This document shows positions 12,901 to 25,000 of a stretch of 64,000 bases of DNA, piece after piece. Source of the stretch: Galaxea fascicularis (taxonomy: Eukaryota; Cnidaria; Anthozoa; Scleractinia; Euphylliidae); the NCBI GenBank assembly GCA_948470475.1, contig OX419336.1, positions 2,413,501 to 2,477,500 on the forward strand, written 5' to 3'. A program made the position numbers and the translations under genes. Within the stretch, counting starts at the first letter, position 1. Every line of letters starts with the position of its first letter. Under the pieces are notes generated by a model. That model worked only from the letters and a program-made list of their open reading frames with translations. It had not been told where the DNA came from and ran no database searches.

Positions 12901-13150
12901 GTGCAGATGACTTGTTTACTATCACCGTTGTACACGCCAAGGATGATTAGGTTATATTAAGATTTTAAAAATGGAAAAAAGGTTCCCGAAAAAGTATTAT
13001 ACAGTAACAGTATACACCTTGCAAAAAGTTGAAGTGCACTTCCAATACAGACTCCGTTTTTTACCTAGACGCGAAAAAACAACCACTATTAAATTTATAC
13101 ACCCACACAGGAAAAAAAACTGATCAATTTATATTGACTGAGCATAAATA
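9917..13150. other. Intergenic, with a few unsupported exon-like pieces
   Basis: No gene can be assembled here. Exon-like pieces on the plus strand are 10667-10728 (ATG, then MRFRILLCDLEEKFQKENET, GT donor) and 11513-11574 (acceptor CAG, ending CAGAG|GTCGGT). Joined, they give only a very short peptide after the next acceptor near 14941. On the minus strand, 12241-12468 is open and charged but has no splice support. These are recorded only so they can be tested against RNA data. Confidence 0.25.
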
Positions 13151-14230
13151 TTATGTTCCCAAAATGTTAATACCCGGAATTCTTCCATGCTCTTCAAGAG
13201 TTAAACTGTGCTCAAGTGGAGCAACAGAATTTCTCGGGTAAAACAAATGCCTGAATCCTCTACGATAATTTTCGCTCTGAAAAGCATAAAGTACTGGATT
13301 TAGAGAACTATTAGCAACAATAAGAAAAGTCAAAACTTTTACCAGTGTTAGTTTGAAGCCACTCTCTTCGTGTCCTTCACCTTTGTATTGTTTCGTGAAA
13401 GCAACATGTAACATAAATACACCAAAGGGAAGGAAAAGAATGTAAAATGCTACTGTCACGGCAATTATCAGAATGGCAAGCTTTCTCTTCTCGGAATTCC
13501 CGTTGGCCGGTCCCGCGCAAATCGTCTTTGTTATGAACATTCCCCGTAATATCTGAACATAACAGAAGGTTATCACCAGAAATGGCAGGAAGATATAAAA
13601 GCTTATGGCAAGCGCGACATATGTGGCTTTCATACTGTTGACGTCTGTGCTCAAAGGCGAAACGCATTCTCCATTTTTTGGGTCGACATGAGTGAAAACA
13701 AAATCCGGAATACTGATTGCTAAGGAGAGAAGCCATATTAACGCAATCGCGTAGTTTACACTATATTTGTTCAGGGTGTATTTCGTTCTCATCGGCGTAA
13801 CGAGCGCTTGGTACCGTTCAACTGCTAACACGGTCAGCGTAAATAAAGTAACTCCAAGACAGAGTGTGTCTACTGGATCACCAACGAAAAACCTGCACAG
13901 ATAGTCTCCTAGTTCACCCTTGGGTAGCGAGCCAGCTACAGCAAAATTGTATGTTCTGGGACACCACAAAAGCACTAAGATATCGCTTGCAGCCAGGTTA
14001 ACAAGTAGGTAGTTTGTAGCTGTGTGCATTGACCTTGTCTTCCACACCACGGCTATCACCAGAGAATTCCCACAAATACCGAGTAATATCACGACCGCGT
14101 ACAGGACTGCGAAGGCAATATCAGTCCTGTCTACATGGTGTGCTGCTTGCCGCGAAACGTTCATGGCGCTCTGTTGATTGTCGGCGGGATTAACTTTCAC
14201 AACAAGTAGTGTGACAGAGCTTAGAGGCAA
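13151..14230 (-). CDS. Class A (rhodopsin-family) G protein-coupled receptor, intronless
   Basis: The product is a single-exon protein of 359 aa with seven hydrophobic segments. Family landmarks: GICGNSLVIAVV in TM1 (N1.50), NLAASD in TM2 (D2.50), CRFF at the top of TM3 (disulfide Cys), ERYQA in place of DRY at the end of TM3, W in TM4, C in ECL2 (NGECVSP), YILFLPF in TM6 where CWxP would stand, and NSSLNPVLYAFQ in TM7 (NPxxY intact). The N-terminus has NVS as a possible glycosylation site. Length and motifs fit peptide or orphan cnidarian receptors; the overall look is galanin/neuropeptide-like, but the ligand cannot be told from sequence. It would sit in the plasma membrane. Intronless copies are common in cnidarian GPCR expansions. 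Confidence 0.92.
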   Translation of the reverse strand: MPLSSVTLLVVKVNPADNQQSAMNVSRQAAHHVDRTDIAFAVLYAVVILLGICGNSLVIAVVWKTRSMHTATNYLLVNLAASDILVLLWCPRTYNFAVAGSLPKGELGDYLCRFFVGDPVDTLCLGVTLFTLTVLAVERYQALVTPMRTKYTLNKYSVNYAIALIWLLSLAISIPDFVFTHVDPKNGECVSPLSTDVNSMKATYVALAISFYIFLPFLVITFCYVQILRGMFITKTICAGPANGNSEKRKLAILIIAVTVAFYILFLPFGVFMLHVAFTKQYKGEGHEESGFKLTLVKVLTFLIVANSSLNPVLYAFQSENYRRGFRHLFYPRNSVAPLEHSLTLEEHGRIPGINILGT

Positions 14231-16154
14231 AAGCAGCGGAAATAAGCGTCATCATTATATCCTAGAACATGCTTCGCTAATTGGCGCAGGTGCTCAGTTA
14301 TTATAATATTACATGCAAATTGGTGAACCTAAAGCGATGGGCGTCATTTAAGATTTGCATCATCTCAGTTGGAGTTGACGAAAGTTTACAGATACAAATC
14401 CAATTTATTTTATCCCCTGAAAAACGTGCATCATTTGACTCCGGAAAAGAATATAAAAATTACCCTCCCACGTTTTAAATTTGTTCGTTTTAATAGCAGA
14501 CACGCAGTCTTAACACAATAGGATAGACCAAAGGCCATGGCATAAAAATTAATTCTGGGCAAAAATAGCGACTTTCGAACAGGAATACATTGGATATTTT
14601 TTATACAAACACAACCCTATTTTCACAGACGACGAGATCACTACCCCAAGCACAAAAACAAATATATATTTGCTGAGAAATGAAGATCGCGTTTGACGTA
14701 AAAAAAAATTGTTACGGACTTCTAAGTTTGCCGATAATGTTTGTCTGCGTATCACATGGGAAAACCAGGTCTGAAAAAAAACTGTTAGGGGTTCTGTATT
14801 ATAGATTCATGTTCTGACAAGAAGAATAAAAACATCACGCGACAAAATTAATCAATCTTTCGCCAGGAAAATAAACAAAACATAATAGTTAACTACAGTA
14901 AGTGCTAGAGCACATTGTAAATTTTTAAATTTTCTTTTTAGGCAGAAAAATTATCAGCACTACTGAAAAGAGCAACATCGGTAAGTGACGAAATCTTTGA
15001 GCTTTCTAGCAAAAATCCATATGGTCGGTTCGAATTTGACATCTTCCGTGGAGTAAAGTACGTAATAAAACTGATCTCCCTCAAAATTGAGCCTCCAAAT
15101 TCAGGGTTGTAGCTGAGAAATTCCTCAGCTGGTTTAGGTAGCCCATGAGCCGGCTAAAGCCAACATGGGGATGAGTTACCATGGGTTGGCGCCGGCCAAA
15201 ATCCAGCCGGCGATCACCTCTTTCTCGGCCGGCGCTTCAGCGACAACCCTGCAAATTTGAACGTAATTCATTACCTTAATAAGCCCTTACTTAAACTGTT
15301 ATGCTTTGCAAGTGTTCTAAAATATGAAAAAATTAAAGACAGTAGACAATTAACACCCAGTATACGTGGTGAAAAATATTGAAACTTACTGACGAAAAAC
15401 ATGCATATATCAGGTGATCGCCCATAAAATCAGCCGCTTTGTTTGAGTGTAAAGCCGGGGAGAAAAGGTAAACTAAGAGGTAAATAAGACGTCTCAACGG
15501 GACAGTAAGTTAAATGGCTTGCAATTACCAAGTTGAACCTTGCATATATTTGCAGAAAATAGAATAATGTATGAAGTTTACACAAACTGAATGGCGGTCC
15601 AAGTTCAAGTATAATCACTGACAAGATTACAAAGATCAAACGGGGCATTAAAGCTTCCGCAAAAAGAAAGTAAAGTTTAACTTGCAAAAAGCTTGAAGCA
15701 GCTGAAGGAAAATCTTGGAAGCCAAATGCAACTCCAGTGTAATGTTTAACTGCCGGCCCATCTCAAAACACAGAAATATGTCTTTTACTTCGTGCTTATT
15801 ATATGATATGATAGTCTGTCCTAGTTGTTTCTTCCTCCACTATATAGCATAATAACGACGAGATCCAAGTATTATTCCGATGTCAACAGCACTCACGCAA
15901 CCACCAGAAGTCGAACGTTTTGAAAATTATCACAATTCCCTACCCCGGGGTGAATATTGCCTTCAGGTGAAGGTGTCGGATTCATAGGCGCATTAGTTTT
16001 TGGTAAAATGCAAATGTAAATAAAAAGTAAAAAATATGTAAATACTTTGGTTACAGTGAAAGTGCACTCAGCTAATCTAAGCTAGTTTACAGGCCTCCAG
16101 TTAAACCCCAAGAAACAAATAATTCAAATACACATAACATGATCAGAATCCCAA
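14231..16154. other. Intergenic, nothing firm
   Basis: I find no gene. One exon-like piece on the plus strand (14942-14980, AEKLSALLKRATS, acceptor TTTTTAG and donor GTAAGT) stands alone. A GC-rich patch with GCCGGC repeats lies at 15150-15240. Confidence 0.3.
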
Positions 16155-16296
16155 AGGGCCGGAGGCGAACCAGTTGGCTATTTACAAGGATAACTGAGAG
16201 TTGAGTCAGGGCAACCCAGAACAGATAGTGGGATTTGAACCCTGGGTGACCACAATGAAGTCCAGCGCCTTAAACAACTCAGCCACCCTGCCTACC
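16155..16296 (-). mobile_element. tRNA-Leu-derived SINE (minus strand)
   Basis: Read on the minus strand, it starts GGCAGGGTGGCTGAGTTGTT with AAGGCGCTGGAC next, the form of a tRNA-Leu A-box region. It continues to CAGGGTTCAAATCCCAC, a full B box. The acceptor stem does not close, so it is not a tRNA gene. The tail includes GCCAACTGGTTCGCC; a fragment of the same tail recurs near 58282. Confidence 0.65.
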
Positions 16297-16492
16297 CCTC
16301 AACGTGAAGCTGAGAGCACAACCATCCGCTTTATGTCCACTTTTCTTAAAAATAATTTAACCATCATCCGCACGCTTTTTTCCATTATTTGTACACATAT
16401 TCATTAGCACTTACCAGATATTTATATTCAATTTGCATCTCGTATCTTTTGCACTGAAGAAAGCAGAAGTTCACCCGCTTTAAAAGTTCTTA

Positions 16493-16688
16493 AATCAAAT
16501 GAAGAATGATCGTCGCAGTTGTGATCGCAATTTTTACAATTGCGTAAACTTCAACTGGTCAATTTTGGGCACCGGAATCGCGAGGTCACGGGTTCAATCC
16601 CCGCTGAAGTCCTGAATTTTTTTCAGGCTTCTTTACGCAATTGTAAAACTTGCGATCACAACTGCTACGATCATTCTTCATTTGATTT
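16493..16688. mobile_element. Foldback element with embedded tRNA-like B box (copy A)
   Basis: The arms are AAATCAAATGAAGAATGATC on the left and GATCATTCTTCATTTGATTT on the right. They continue inward through GCAGTTGTGATCGCAA to CAATTGCGTAA. The centre holds GGTCACGGGTTCAATCCCC, a polymerase III B box. Copies B (50897-51091) and C (32792-33095) share the plan. A tRNA-like core inside long inverted arms is neither a normal SINE nor a normal MITE. Confidence 0.7.
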
Positions 16689-16825
16689 CATATCCGCAGT
16701 TGACATATGATTTCTTTCATATGCATTATTCACCTGAAAGTTCTTGTCACTTTCCTGCTGTCTACTTCTTTTGATAACTTTATTTAACATGCCAGCCTTT
16801 TTCCCGTATTGACAATCCCTACTGC

Positions 16826-16870
16826 ATACATACATACATACATATCCTTTATTTAAACACGATAGGGTTT
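16826..16870 (-). repeat. (CATA)n and possible retroelement 3' tail
   Basis: CATACATACATACATA is followed by TCCTTTATTTAAACACGA. On the minus strand this reads as a 3' end AATAAAGGA followed by (TATG)n, the usual end of a LINE or SINE that terminates in a short tandem repeat. No coding part is visible beside it. Confidence 0.4.
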
Positions 16871-17567
16871 AAAGCACATGGCTTGTGGGGTCGTGTGAAA
16901 ATAATTACAACTACTGAAGGTTTTGTTGTTTTAATTGTAAAGTTCCAAACACTGAAGAATCTAACGGTCGCACATTTCATTTTTTGCCCGAAAAGAGAAG
17001 TCTTTTCTGTCCACTTGCACAAAGTCTTTCATATTTTGTTTATTTTAATTTCACAGACAACCAATATTTTTACAACGCTAGACGTACACTAACATCTGGT
17101 CGCTGCAGTTTGACAGCTTTGCAGATGCCGCAATTTTCACCCAAAATATCTATGACCATGCTTAAGTTGTAACGAAGGCAATACTTTTGCAACGTATTGG
17201 AAGTCATGGCACTTGATAGTCGATTTTGTTTCACCTCCACTTTCAGTTTAGTCTCGTAGATAATAACTTCTTTCTCCCACCATCACGTCAGCCTCTTTCG
17301 CATATTACTTCTATTACCTGTAAAATTTCAACCAAGCTGGTTAAAACAAGAATATTCCTAAGGGTGACCAAACATATCTGCCAGTAAATTTCCCGCACCA
17401 AGGGCACATGGGATAGCAACGTAGCACGACATTGATATGAGGCCGTAGTCTCCTTGTGGCAAAATGTTTCATTCGCGGTAAATTTATGAGTGAGCAGAAA
17501 ACCTAAAAGTTAACAACGGCTATTGGAATCCAAAAAAGTTGGGGGACTCCACAGAAACAATTAAGCA

Positions 17568-17582
17568 ACCCCCCCCCCCCCC
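17568..17582. repeat. Poly-C run
   Basis: A homopolymer of about 14-15 C. It is a length-unstable site and may be miscalled. Confidence 0.6.
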
Positions 17583-17875
17583 ATATCATTGTTAAAAGCT
17601 TCATCCTCATCGTCCTTAGAGAGCACGAGTTTCACAGGCTAGCCCGTGATGCACACAGCTGATGCACAGAACATGTGCGCTCAAACAAAAAGGGGTGACG
17701 TTCTCAAAGGAAGCTTTCGGGGTGTCTTTAAAGCAAAAAAAAAAAAAACGCTGCACTTACACTGGGCTCCATGAGCTCGGTTGAGATACATCTGTTAACA
17801 GTACTGTTGACTACTTCTTCCAGCATAAAATGCACCAAACTAGGGAACACACAAAACTCGACTGGTCAATAACAG

Positions 17876-18211
17876 AGAGCTTTAGCAACTAGGACGGCGA
17901 CGGCAACGAGAGCGGCACAAAACAATAGGCGTAATGAGCAAAAACAATCGCTCTGCACGTGCGCTTTATAGTTTTGCACATTTCTTTGCCACAACGTGAA
18001 ATGACCAAATTTTATGTTTTCTCGAGAACGTGAACGCATAGCGGCAACTTTTTCTTTCTTTTTTCTGACTTTAACGCCGTTCATAGTAATTTAGTTCCTG
18101 GACAGTTCGTCAACATTTTCAATAATTTGCGAAAGCGTCACAGAAACGAGAAGTTATATTTTGAAATGACGTTTTCGTTGCCGTCGCCGTCGTCGCTGCT
18201 AAAACTTCCTA
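17876..18211. mobile_element. MITE with CGACGACG-rich terminal repeats (copy 2)
   Basis: Ends CTTTAGCAACTAGGACGGCG and, in reverse, TTTTAGCAGCGACGACGGCG. The interior is clearly the same family as 8533-8895 (shared CTCTGCACGTGCG, CTCGAGAACGTGA and GAGAAGTTAT). The two copies are in the same orientation, 9 kb apart. Confidence 0.75.
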
Positions 18212-18340
18212 ACAATAACAATTAACCACAGAAGACGGCTACTGAAAATGAGCAGTAAATAACTGAGGAAATAACTTAAGTGGAAAAACATTTTATTCTA
18301 GTCAATTTTAAATAACAAACAGTTCAACAAATACAACAAA

Positions 18341-18546
18341 GTTAACAGCTCATTTAAAACTTGGAAAGTGCGGTGGTCACATTTTTTAATCGTTTTTGTT
18401 CCAGAGCTTATTAAATCATTATGTAAGGATGCAAGGACTGACAATATCCCAGGTTGGTTCTACATTGATTGCATATTCTCTCTCCTCTGCTGTCCGATTT
18501 GTAATCACTTTTTAAGATGAAATGTGTTTTTTATCTCAACGTGCCC
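18341..18546 (+). pseudogene. Reversed copy of a VPS51 exon with its intron flanks
   Basis: This 206 bp is about 97% identical to the reverse complement of 24409-24614. The VPS51 exon copy is 18405-18452: 48 bp, apparently identical to exon 18 and encoding 16 residues that include HYVRMQG. It keeps the TTCCAG acceptor and the CAG|GTTGGT donor. It points along the plus strand, opposite to VPS51, 0.45 kb beyond the last VPS51 exon found. Alone it cannot encode a protein. It may be transcribed as part of VPS51 read-through and pair with the exon 18 region. Confidence 0.88.
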
Positions 18547-19002
18547 CGTGGCTAAACTGACATCTAAACCAATAAATTTCGTCCCTACTGAGATAAAACA
18601 TACCGACAAAATTTAAGAGTCCGCAACACTTGAAAGAGCACTTGAGAGGATTTGCGTTAAGAGAAGAAAAAATTCACTTTTAATTAAAAGCTCTTGAAAC
18701 TTCTATCTCCGAGAGTGAAAACAAGGAATGTAACACATCAGGACATAATATGGCTTTTTATCAGGAGTAATGACGAGTCATCATTGCGAAATGGCAAAAG
18801 GTCAGAACAACGTCATTATGTGCGGAATATGACCGCAATATACTCAGTGATACTTTTTATTCATAGCAAATATTCCTTATAAAAAATTACCCCCAATTTT
18901 ATGCCCTTCTGTGGTTATTGGAGAGAAAAAACAGACGCTTCTTTGTAGAAGGTAATTAAGTGGCCATTTTACAACAAGAATACTGCAATAAAAACATCTT
19001 AC

Positions 19003-22000
19003 TTCTCATCAGAGACAAATCTCCACAGATACATCTGAAGGTAGTGAGTGTCAACTTGAATCTGTTGCAGGCCATATTTTCCGAATGTGCGAAGTCTGAC
19101 GCACTCGAGGAGAGTCTACAAACAAGCAAAAAAATGCCCACTGAACCTAAAAGAACTTCAAATCCTTGATCAAGAGATACATATCCTGAAAACCAAGGCA
19201 GAATTAAACTTTAGAAAGAACATCGGACCCGTTCCTGGAAAAGAATCAAGGAACTTCAGCTCGGTGAGTGTTGCAGCCCGCAGAAACGCAACCATGCCTC
19301 AGTCCTGACCTGCAGGTTGGAACGGCCAAAAAAAAAAAAAAAAAAAAAAAAGGTCTTAAAGACATGCACGTGAACAACCGGGCGCGATGAGTCGCAGAGG
19401 GGTGGGGCAATTTTCACAAAGGAACGTACATCCTTTCTTTCTTGCCGTTCCAAACTGTATACAGAGATTTCGAATTCGCAGTAGTAATATGTCTGAATCA
19501 CCTCCTTTATGCCACATTCCAATATGGTCTAATAAGACATACCCTACAAAAGAACAGTAAGGGACATAGACGGGCGGCTCCCCACAAAGGTGGCTTCGTT
19601 TAAGTGGAGATCAATTCGATTTATTCATCAGTCGTGACGCAGAAACTGAAAATGCCACGCTACAATCTTGGACAAAACTACTTGAGGAAAGTGGCTTCTT
19701 GGCGTCCAAAACTCGTTCACGAAAACCTCTAGCTCAAAAGTATAACTACAGTTACTTCCACCTTCCCTGTCTCCCTATTCGATGTTGAATTTGAGAAGCC
19801 ACCGTTCTTAGAGAAACGTTTAGGGGCCACAAACAACATTGAATTGGGAGCGAGGGGGCGCTTGTAACTGGGTAATTACCGTTTTGACATAAAGAGGCTT
19901 TGAAGCTCAATTTTCTCAACAGTTTAGTCCAAGATTGTAAGCTAACCTGAACTAACCTACCTTTAAACCTATTTTGATGATACCGGTTAACACGGACACC
20001 TTCGAAAATTCCACTGAGCTGAAGATTTCAATTCTCTCGGAGAAAAGTTTCTGAATGTTGCTAAGAAGACTGGAATCAAACGCCGTGCTGATGAAAAAAA
20101 AATCTTCCTCAACAACAAATATATCGATACAATCAGAGAACACAGCATGTTAACCTCATCGAGTAACGAGTTCGTCCGCTGAATTTTGGCTAATAAATTA
20201 TACTAATTAACACAGTCAGACGATATTACAAACACTTTGCAAGGCTGTCATTAAGTTTTAAAGTAGGCGGAGATGTGCAAAAAAAAAAAAAAAACCAGTT
20301 CGTGCTGGCTTGTGTACATAAAATTTAAGGAGTATTCAAGGGGTATCCAAGCACCAAACATTGAGTTTTCAAGGAGTATTCAAAACAAGTTTACTTTGTC
20401 TTGCACTGTGTATTGAGATGCACATTTTCGCAAAATCTGTCCCCGATTTTAAAATCTGCGCTACATCCTTGAATTACTTTGATATAATCCTGTATTGTAT
20501 TATTTCCCATCCGAAAAACAATACATGGAGTCTTAATTATTATCGAGCACCTTCAGCAGGAATTCGTCTTCTCAAGGGCTTTTCAAGCGCCCTTGAAATC
20601 TAAACTTAAATTCCAGGGCTTTCAAGGACTTCAAGGAGTAGCATGAACCCTGAAAAAAACTGGGTAACAGGGCTATTGTGTTACAGGGGATCTAATTTCC
20701 GCCCCTGGTCCTTAATGACAGCACCGCTATGGCACCGGAAAAAGTCAGCTGTGAAGCATCCGTTCCGAAGGCCCAACGCTCGCAACCTAAGCTCTGTGAT
20801 CTATTTACGTTGGCCATGCAAAATTCCTTATCAACTCAAACTACAAACCAAACCTTTGTTTTCATTTTCCCAACGAAAAAGTACAGCAATTTCTTGCAGA
20901 ACTAAACCTTTGGTGTTACTTCTGGGACCGCGCAGGGGGAGGGGAAGAGACATTTTGTGGGAAAAAATAATAAATGTAGTGAAAAAACGGGATAACAGTG
21001 GTCGGCTAAAGCTGACGGACCTCGTGAGAAAACATCCAAGCCTGACGGCTAGGCTTTTGTACATTATGCTTTTGTTTCTCCACTAAAATGCTCCACCTTA
21101 GTGCTCCATTTTTCCCACAAAAATACTCCGATAATGCTCATTATACAAACGGTTTTTCAGTAATTGATTTCAAAGTTTACACTCACAAAAACGTACAAGT
21201 GTTGCAAGCAACAACAACGTCTACAAGTTCATAAATACAGCCAAATAAAAAAAATAATCCTCGAAATCATCTATGAGGCTAAGTACAGTGTATTAGGTTT
21301 TCAATTTCCCTAAAAAAGTTAATTTCTATTTTATTTTCTCGCAAAAAAAATTTTTTGCGAGAAAATGATACTTTTCCGGGAAAATGATACTAAAATCCTC
21401 GAAAAATGCTCAATGCTTTTACCTCACTAAAATGCTCGAAAAAATGCTAGCATAATGTACAAAAGCCTACTGAAGGCATAAGTGTTAGGAATTAAACTGA
21501 GTTGCGTTTGAACCATTTTTAGAGTTAGACGCCTGTCCCCAGATGAAGAGGTGTCTCCGCGGGCCTTATACCTGGCCTACTTTATAGGAATAAAGATATC
21601 AGCTGCGTCAAGGACGCCACATAAACGATTTTGTTACCTAGCAGTGTAACTCCATTGCGACCGACTTGGCTTGGACTGGTATGTGTAAGTGAATTTACTG
21701 GAATCTGAAACATGAACAAGATCATTTTTATATTTAATCAGCTGGTTCTTTTTATTCTTGGATAAGAAAACAGTTAGTTCTCTTAGTCCAGGTAAATACG
21801 TCCAACTTTTCATGTGCCGAATCTAATGCAAATGAGGTAGAATAAAAAAATTCCTAATTAACATTCGATTTGGTATCTGAGAAGTTCGACGTTTGAACCG
21901 AGCGTTAGTTGAAAAATGCTATTGAAATGCGAAGGAAACAATATTCCCTTGAGTTTTCTCAAACAGCTAAGAAGCAGCAAAATCTGAGGTGACGGCATGT

Positions 22001-25000
22001 CGTAGTAAATTATACTGAACAGCTTCTGAACAAACAAATTTCTGCCTTAACAGCCAGTTGTTTAAGATAGCTTCTGTTAGAGGATAAAAATGCAAACCAG
22101 AGTGTATTCAATTGAGTTACTCATTCTTTATTAAATTGTTTAGGGGAAACTTGTTTTTGGTGCGGGGTAATATAATCGTGTGATATTTCAAAAGGTTACT
22201 TAATTTTCTATTTCATTACTGCGAAAATTATACTCTCCCATGATACTATGTTATTAAACTTGAGTTTATTCATATTCATCGAACACCATCATTTCGTGAT
22301 TTTTCAGCTGTATTTACTCAGTTGCTATGGTTAAATTTCTCTTGACGATCGTCGAGATAATGAAACAATCTGATGACTAGTTATTGGAAGCGCTCTTCCT
22401 GGGAGTACCACTCGCGATTCTGTAACTTGTCGGGATTTTGTTGTGTAATTTTTCAGTCAGATCTTGTTCATTTTGTCGAACTTTTTGGACATCGAAATAC
22501 GATGGTTTCATTGAAATTTACTGACACTTGGCACGTTTCGCGTAAGATACAAAGAAACCTTTCTTGTCGCTAATACATGGTGTTAATCCTTGAATATAAA
22601 ATTAAGCTTGAGTGCACGGAAAGATAATGGTATGGAAGTAGGTGGGTTTATAGTTCGGCAAAGACCAACCCACGAAGTCGGAATTATGTAATCATCTTCT
22701 TGTGTCACTTACGTTGTAAGAGATATTTAACAACAACTTTTACTTTTAAACTTAGTAATATCATTAACTTTTAACCAACAAAAACCGAGCTTGTAACTTT
22801 TATATTATTCACGTTACCTTATTTTGGTCAACCACGTAGGAATAGTCGGTTTAAAATCAAGATAGAAAATGTTTTGGTCAAGCTTGATAACTCGAAGGAA
22901 AATATGCTAAGTAGCGTTGTGCGCAGCCGCAGTGTAGCTTTGAGCGAGCGGCGCATGACGATGCGTTAACCTAAATGACAGTTTGACACTGGTTTGATGG
23001 ATCATGTGGTTGTCGCTTTAAAAAGGAATGTGGTTCATGAGTTAGCTTGTAGCAGTTGAGGTTGTAGTTGAAGTGGAAGTGTTGTTGTCGAAGTTAATGC
23101 TTTAATAACCCTTTCACTCCTGACAGTGCCAAATGGCACTTATAGATTTTACTGTCTAACGCCAGATGATTTTACTCGTCAATGGAGAACCCCTTAGGAG
23201 TGAAAGGGTTAACATTAGTCACGACCAACAATAAGGAAAAGTGTGAGTATTGTACCGAAGACACCAGAAGTGGAAATAAAACTGAAGTAACCAAACGAGA
23301 GTGTTGGAGCAGCTTGCTAATTTCCCCAAAAGGCTGCTTTAACACTTCTGCTATTCAGTCAATCCGTCATCGGTGTTGGTTTTACACAAACCTGAAACCA
23401 TTACCTGCTGATAGCTTTAGTAGGTAAAGAATGAATGCTATACCGAGTAATTGCATTGTGACTAAACTTGATAGACAACAAATGCAAGGAAACGATGTTA
23501 TGAGCTTGTTATATTTCGATATAAATCTATATCATCTACGGACTAAGCGGGATACAGGTAGCAGAGATTTAAATACTGCGAGATTGTATAACAGTATTAC
23601 CACGTGAAAATGAAAAACAAAGAAACGAAACTGTCAAGAGAATAGGCGGAGTTCCCTACTGGCTTTTAAGCCAGTGTTCAGAAATGGTGTTGAACATTTC
23701 TGAACAATGGCTTAAAAGCCAGTAGGGAACTCCGCCTATTCTCTTGACAGTTTCGTTTCTTTGTTTTTCATTTTCACGTGGTAATACTGTTATACAATCT
23801 CGCAGTATTTAAATCTCTGCTACCTGTATCCCGCTTAGTCCGTAGATGATATAGATTTATAACGAAATATAACAAGCTCATAACATCGTTTCCTTGCATT
23901 TGTTGTCTATCAAGTTTAGTCACAATGCAATTACTCGGTATAGCATTCATTCTTTACACAAACCTGAACTATGTGCTTTGTGCACTCCTTCCTCATATAG
24001 TTGTCCCACTTGTGTATCAATGGCTGTCACGTCTTCCACAATCCTCTTCATAACAGCGCGAACATTCCTTGGTTCAATCGTGTTCATCCAATCACGCGTC
24101 TCTACGCTTTTCCGGATCATCTGCAACGTGCGTAGCAAAGTAAAGAGACACTTAAACATGTAATGGCGGCTTCACTGAACTCAAACTGAGCCTAAATCAT
24201 CAACAGCGAGACTTGGGGAGGAGTAAAAATGACAAGAGACTGCGGAGGAGCGAGCTTTTCTCCCATGTCTCCCCTGGGGTGGGGGCTTACTAGACAAGAT
24301 CAAATAAAAAGTTCAAACACAGCAAACGGTGAATGGTCAGTACTGTGGAGCCCTGCCAGTGAGCTCATTCCCACTAACGTCTGTACACACCTTTGATAAT
24401 TAATAACAGGGCACGTTGAGATAAAAAACACATTTCATCCTAAAAAGTGATTACAAATCGGACAGCAGAGGAGAGAGAATATGCAATCAATGTAGAACCA
24501 ACCTGGGATATTGTCAGTCCTTGCATCCTTACATAATGATTTAATAAGCTCTGAAACAAAAACGATTAAAAAATGTGACAACCGCAGTTTCCAAGTTTTA
24601 AATGAGCTCTTAACTAGTATAGACTCAAGTGGGGAGTTATCTCTTTTCAGCATAAGCCAGGAAGCAGCTTAGAGGTCAATTCTACACCCTGGCTAGAAAT
24701 AAACCACTTGCGGTAGGTTAACAATTAGAGAACGAACTCGAATGAAGTTTCTTTAAGCTAATACATGGCTGGGGATAACTATTGGTCAAAAGAAAAAAAG
24801 AGGACGTCATCCGACTGTGAAATGAAAGGTACATTGACTTTAATTGTAATCTGCAGTACTGACATGCGCAATGAGACTGTACGGACATGCGCAGAAGGAC
24901 TTTACTGCATGACCTGTTTAACCTTTGCAATGGGACTATACTGACATGCGCAATGAGACTGTACTAACCTGCGCAATGCAACTTTACTGACATGCACAAT

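Noticed and set aside
16220..16296. Possible tRNA-Leu gene on the minus strand
   Set aside because: The acceptor stem does not pair and a SINE body follows; called as SINE.
20643..21086. 147-codon plus-strand ORF
   Set aside because: It ends inside the MITE at 21050 and has mixed composition without family features; chance frame.
22910..23105. Possible LTR or retroelement promoter (CTTTAAAAAGG, then TTTAATAA)
   Set aside because: No defined ends or target duplication could be seen, and a MITE interrupts it.
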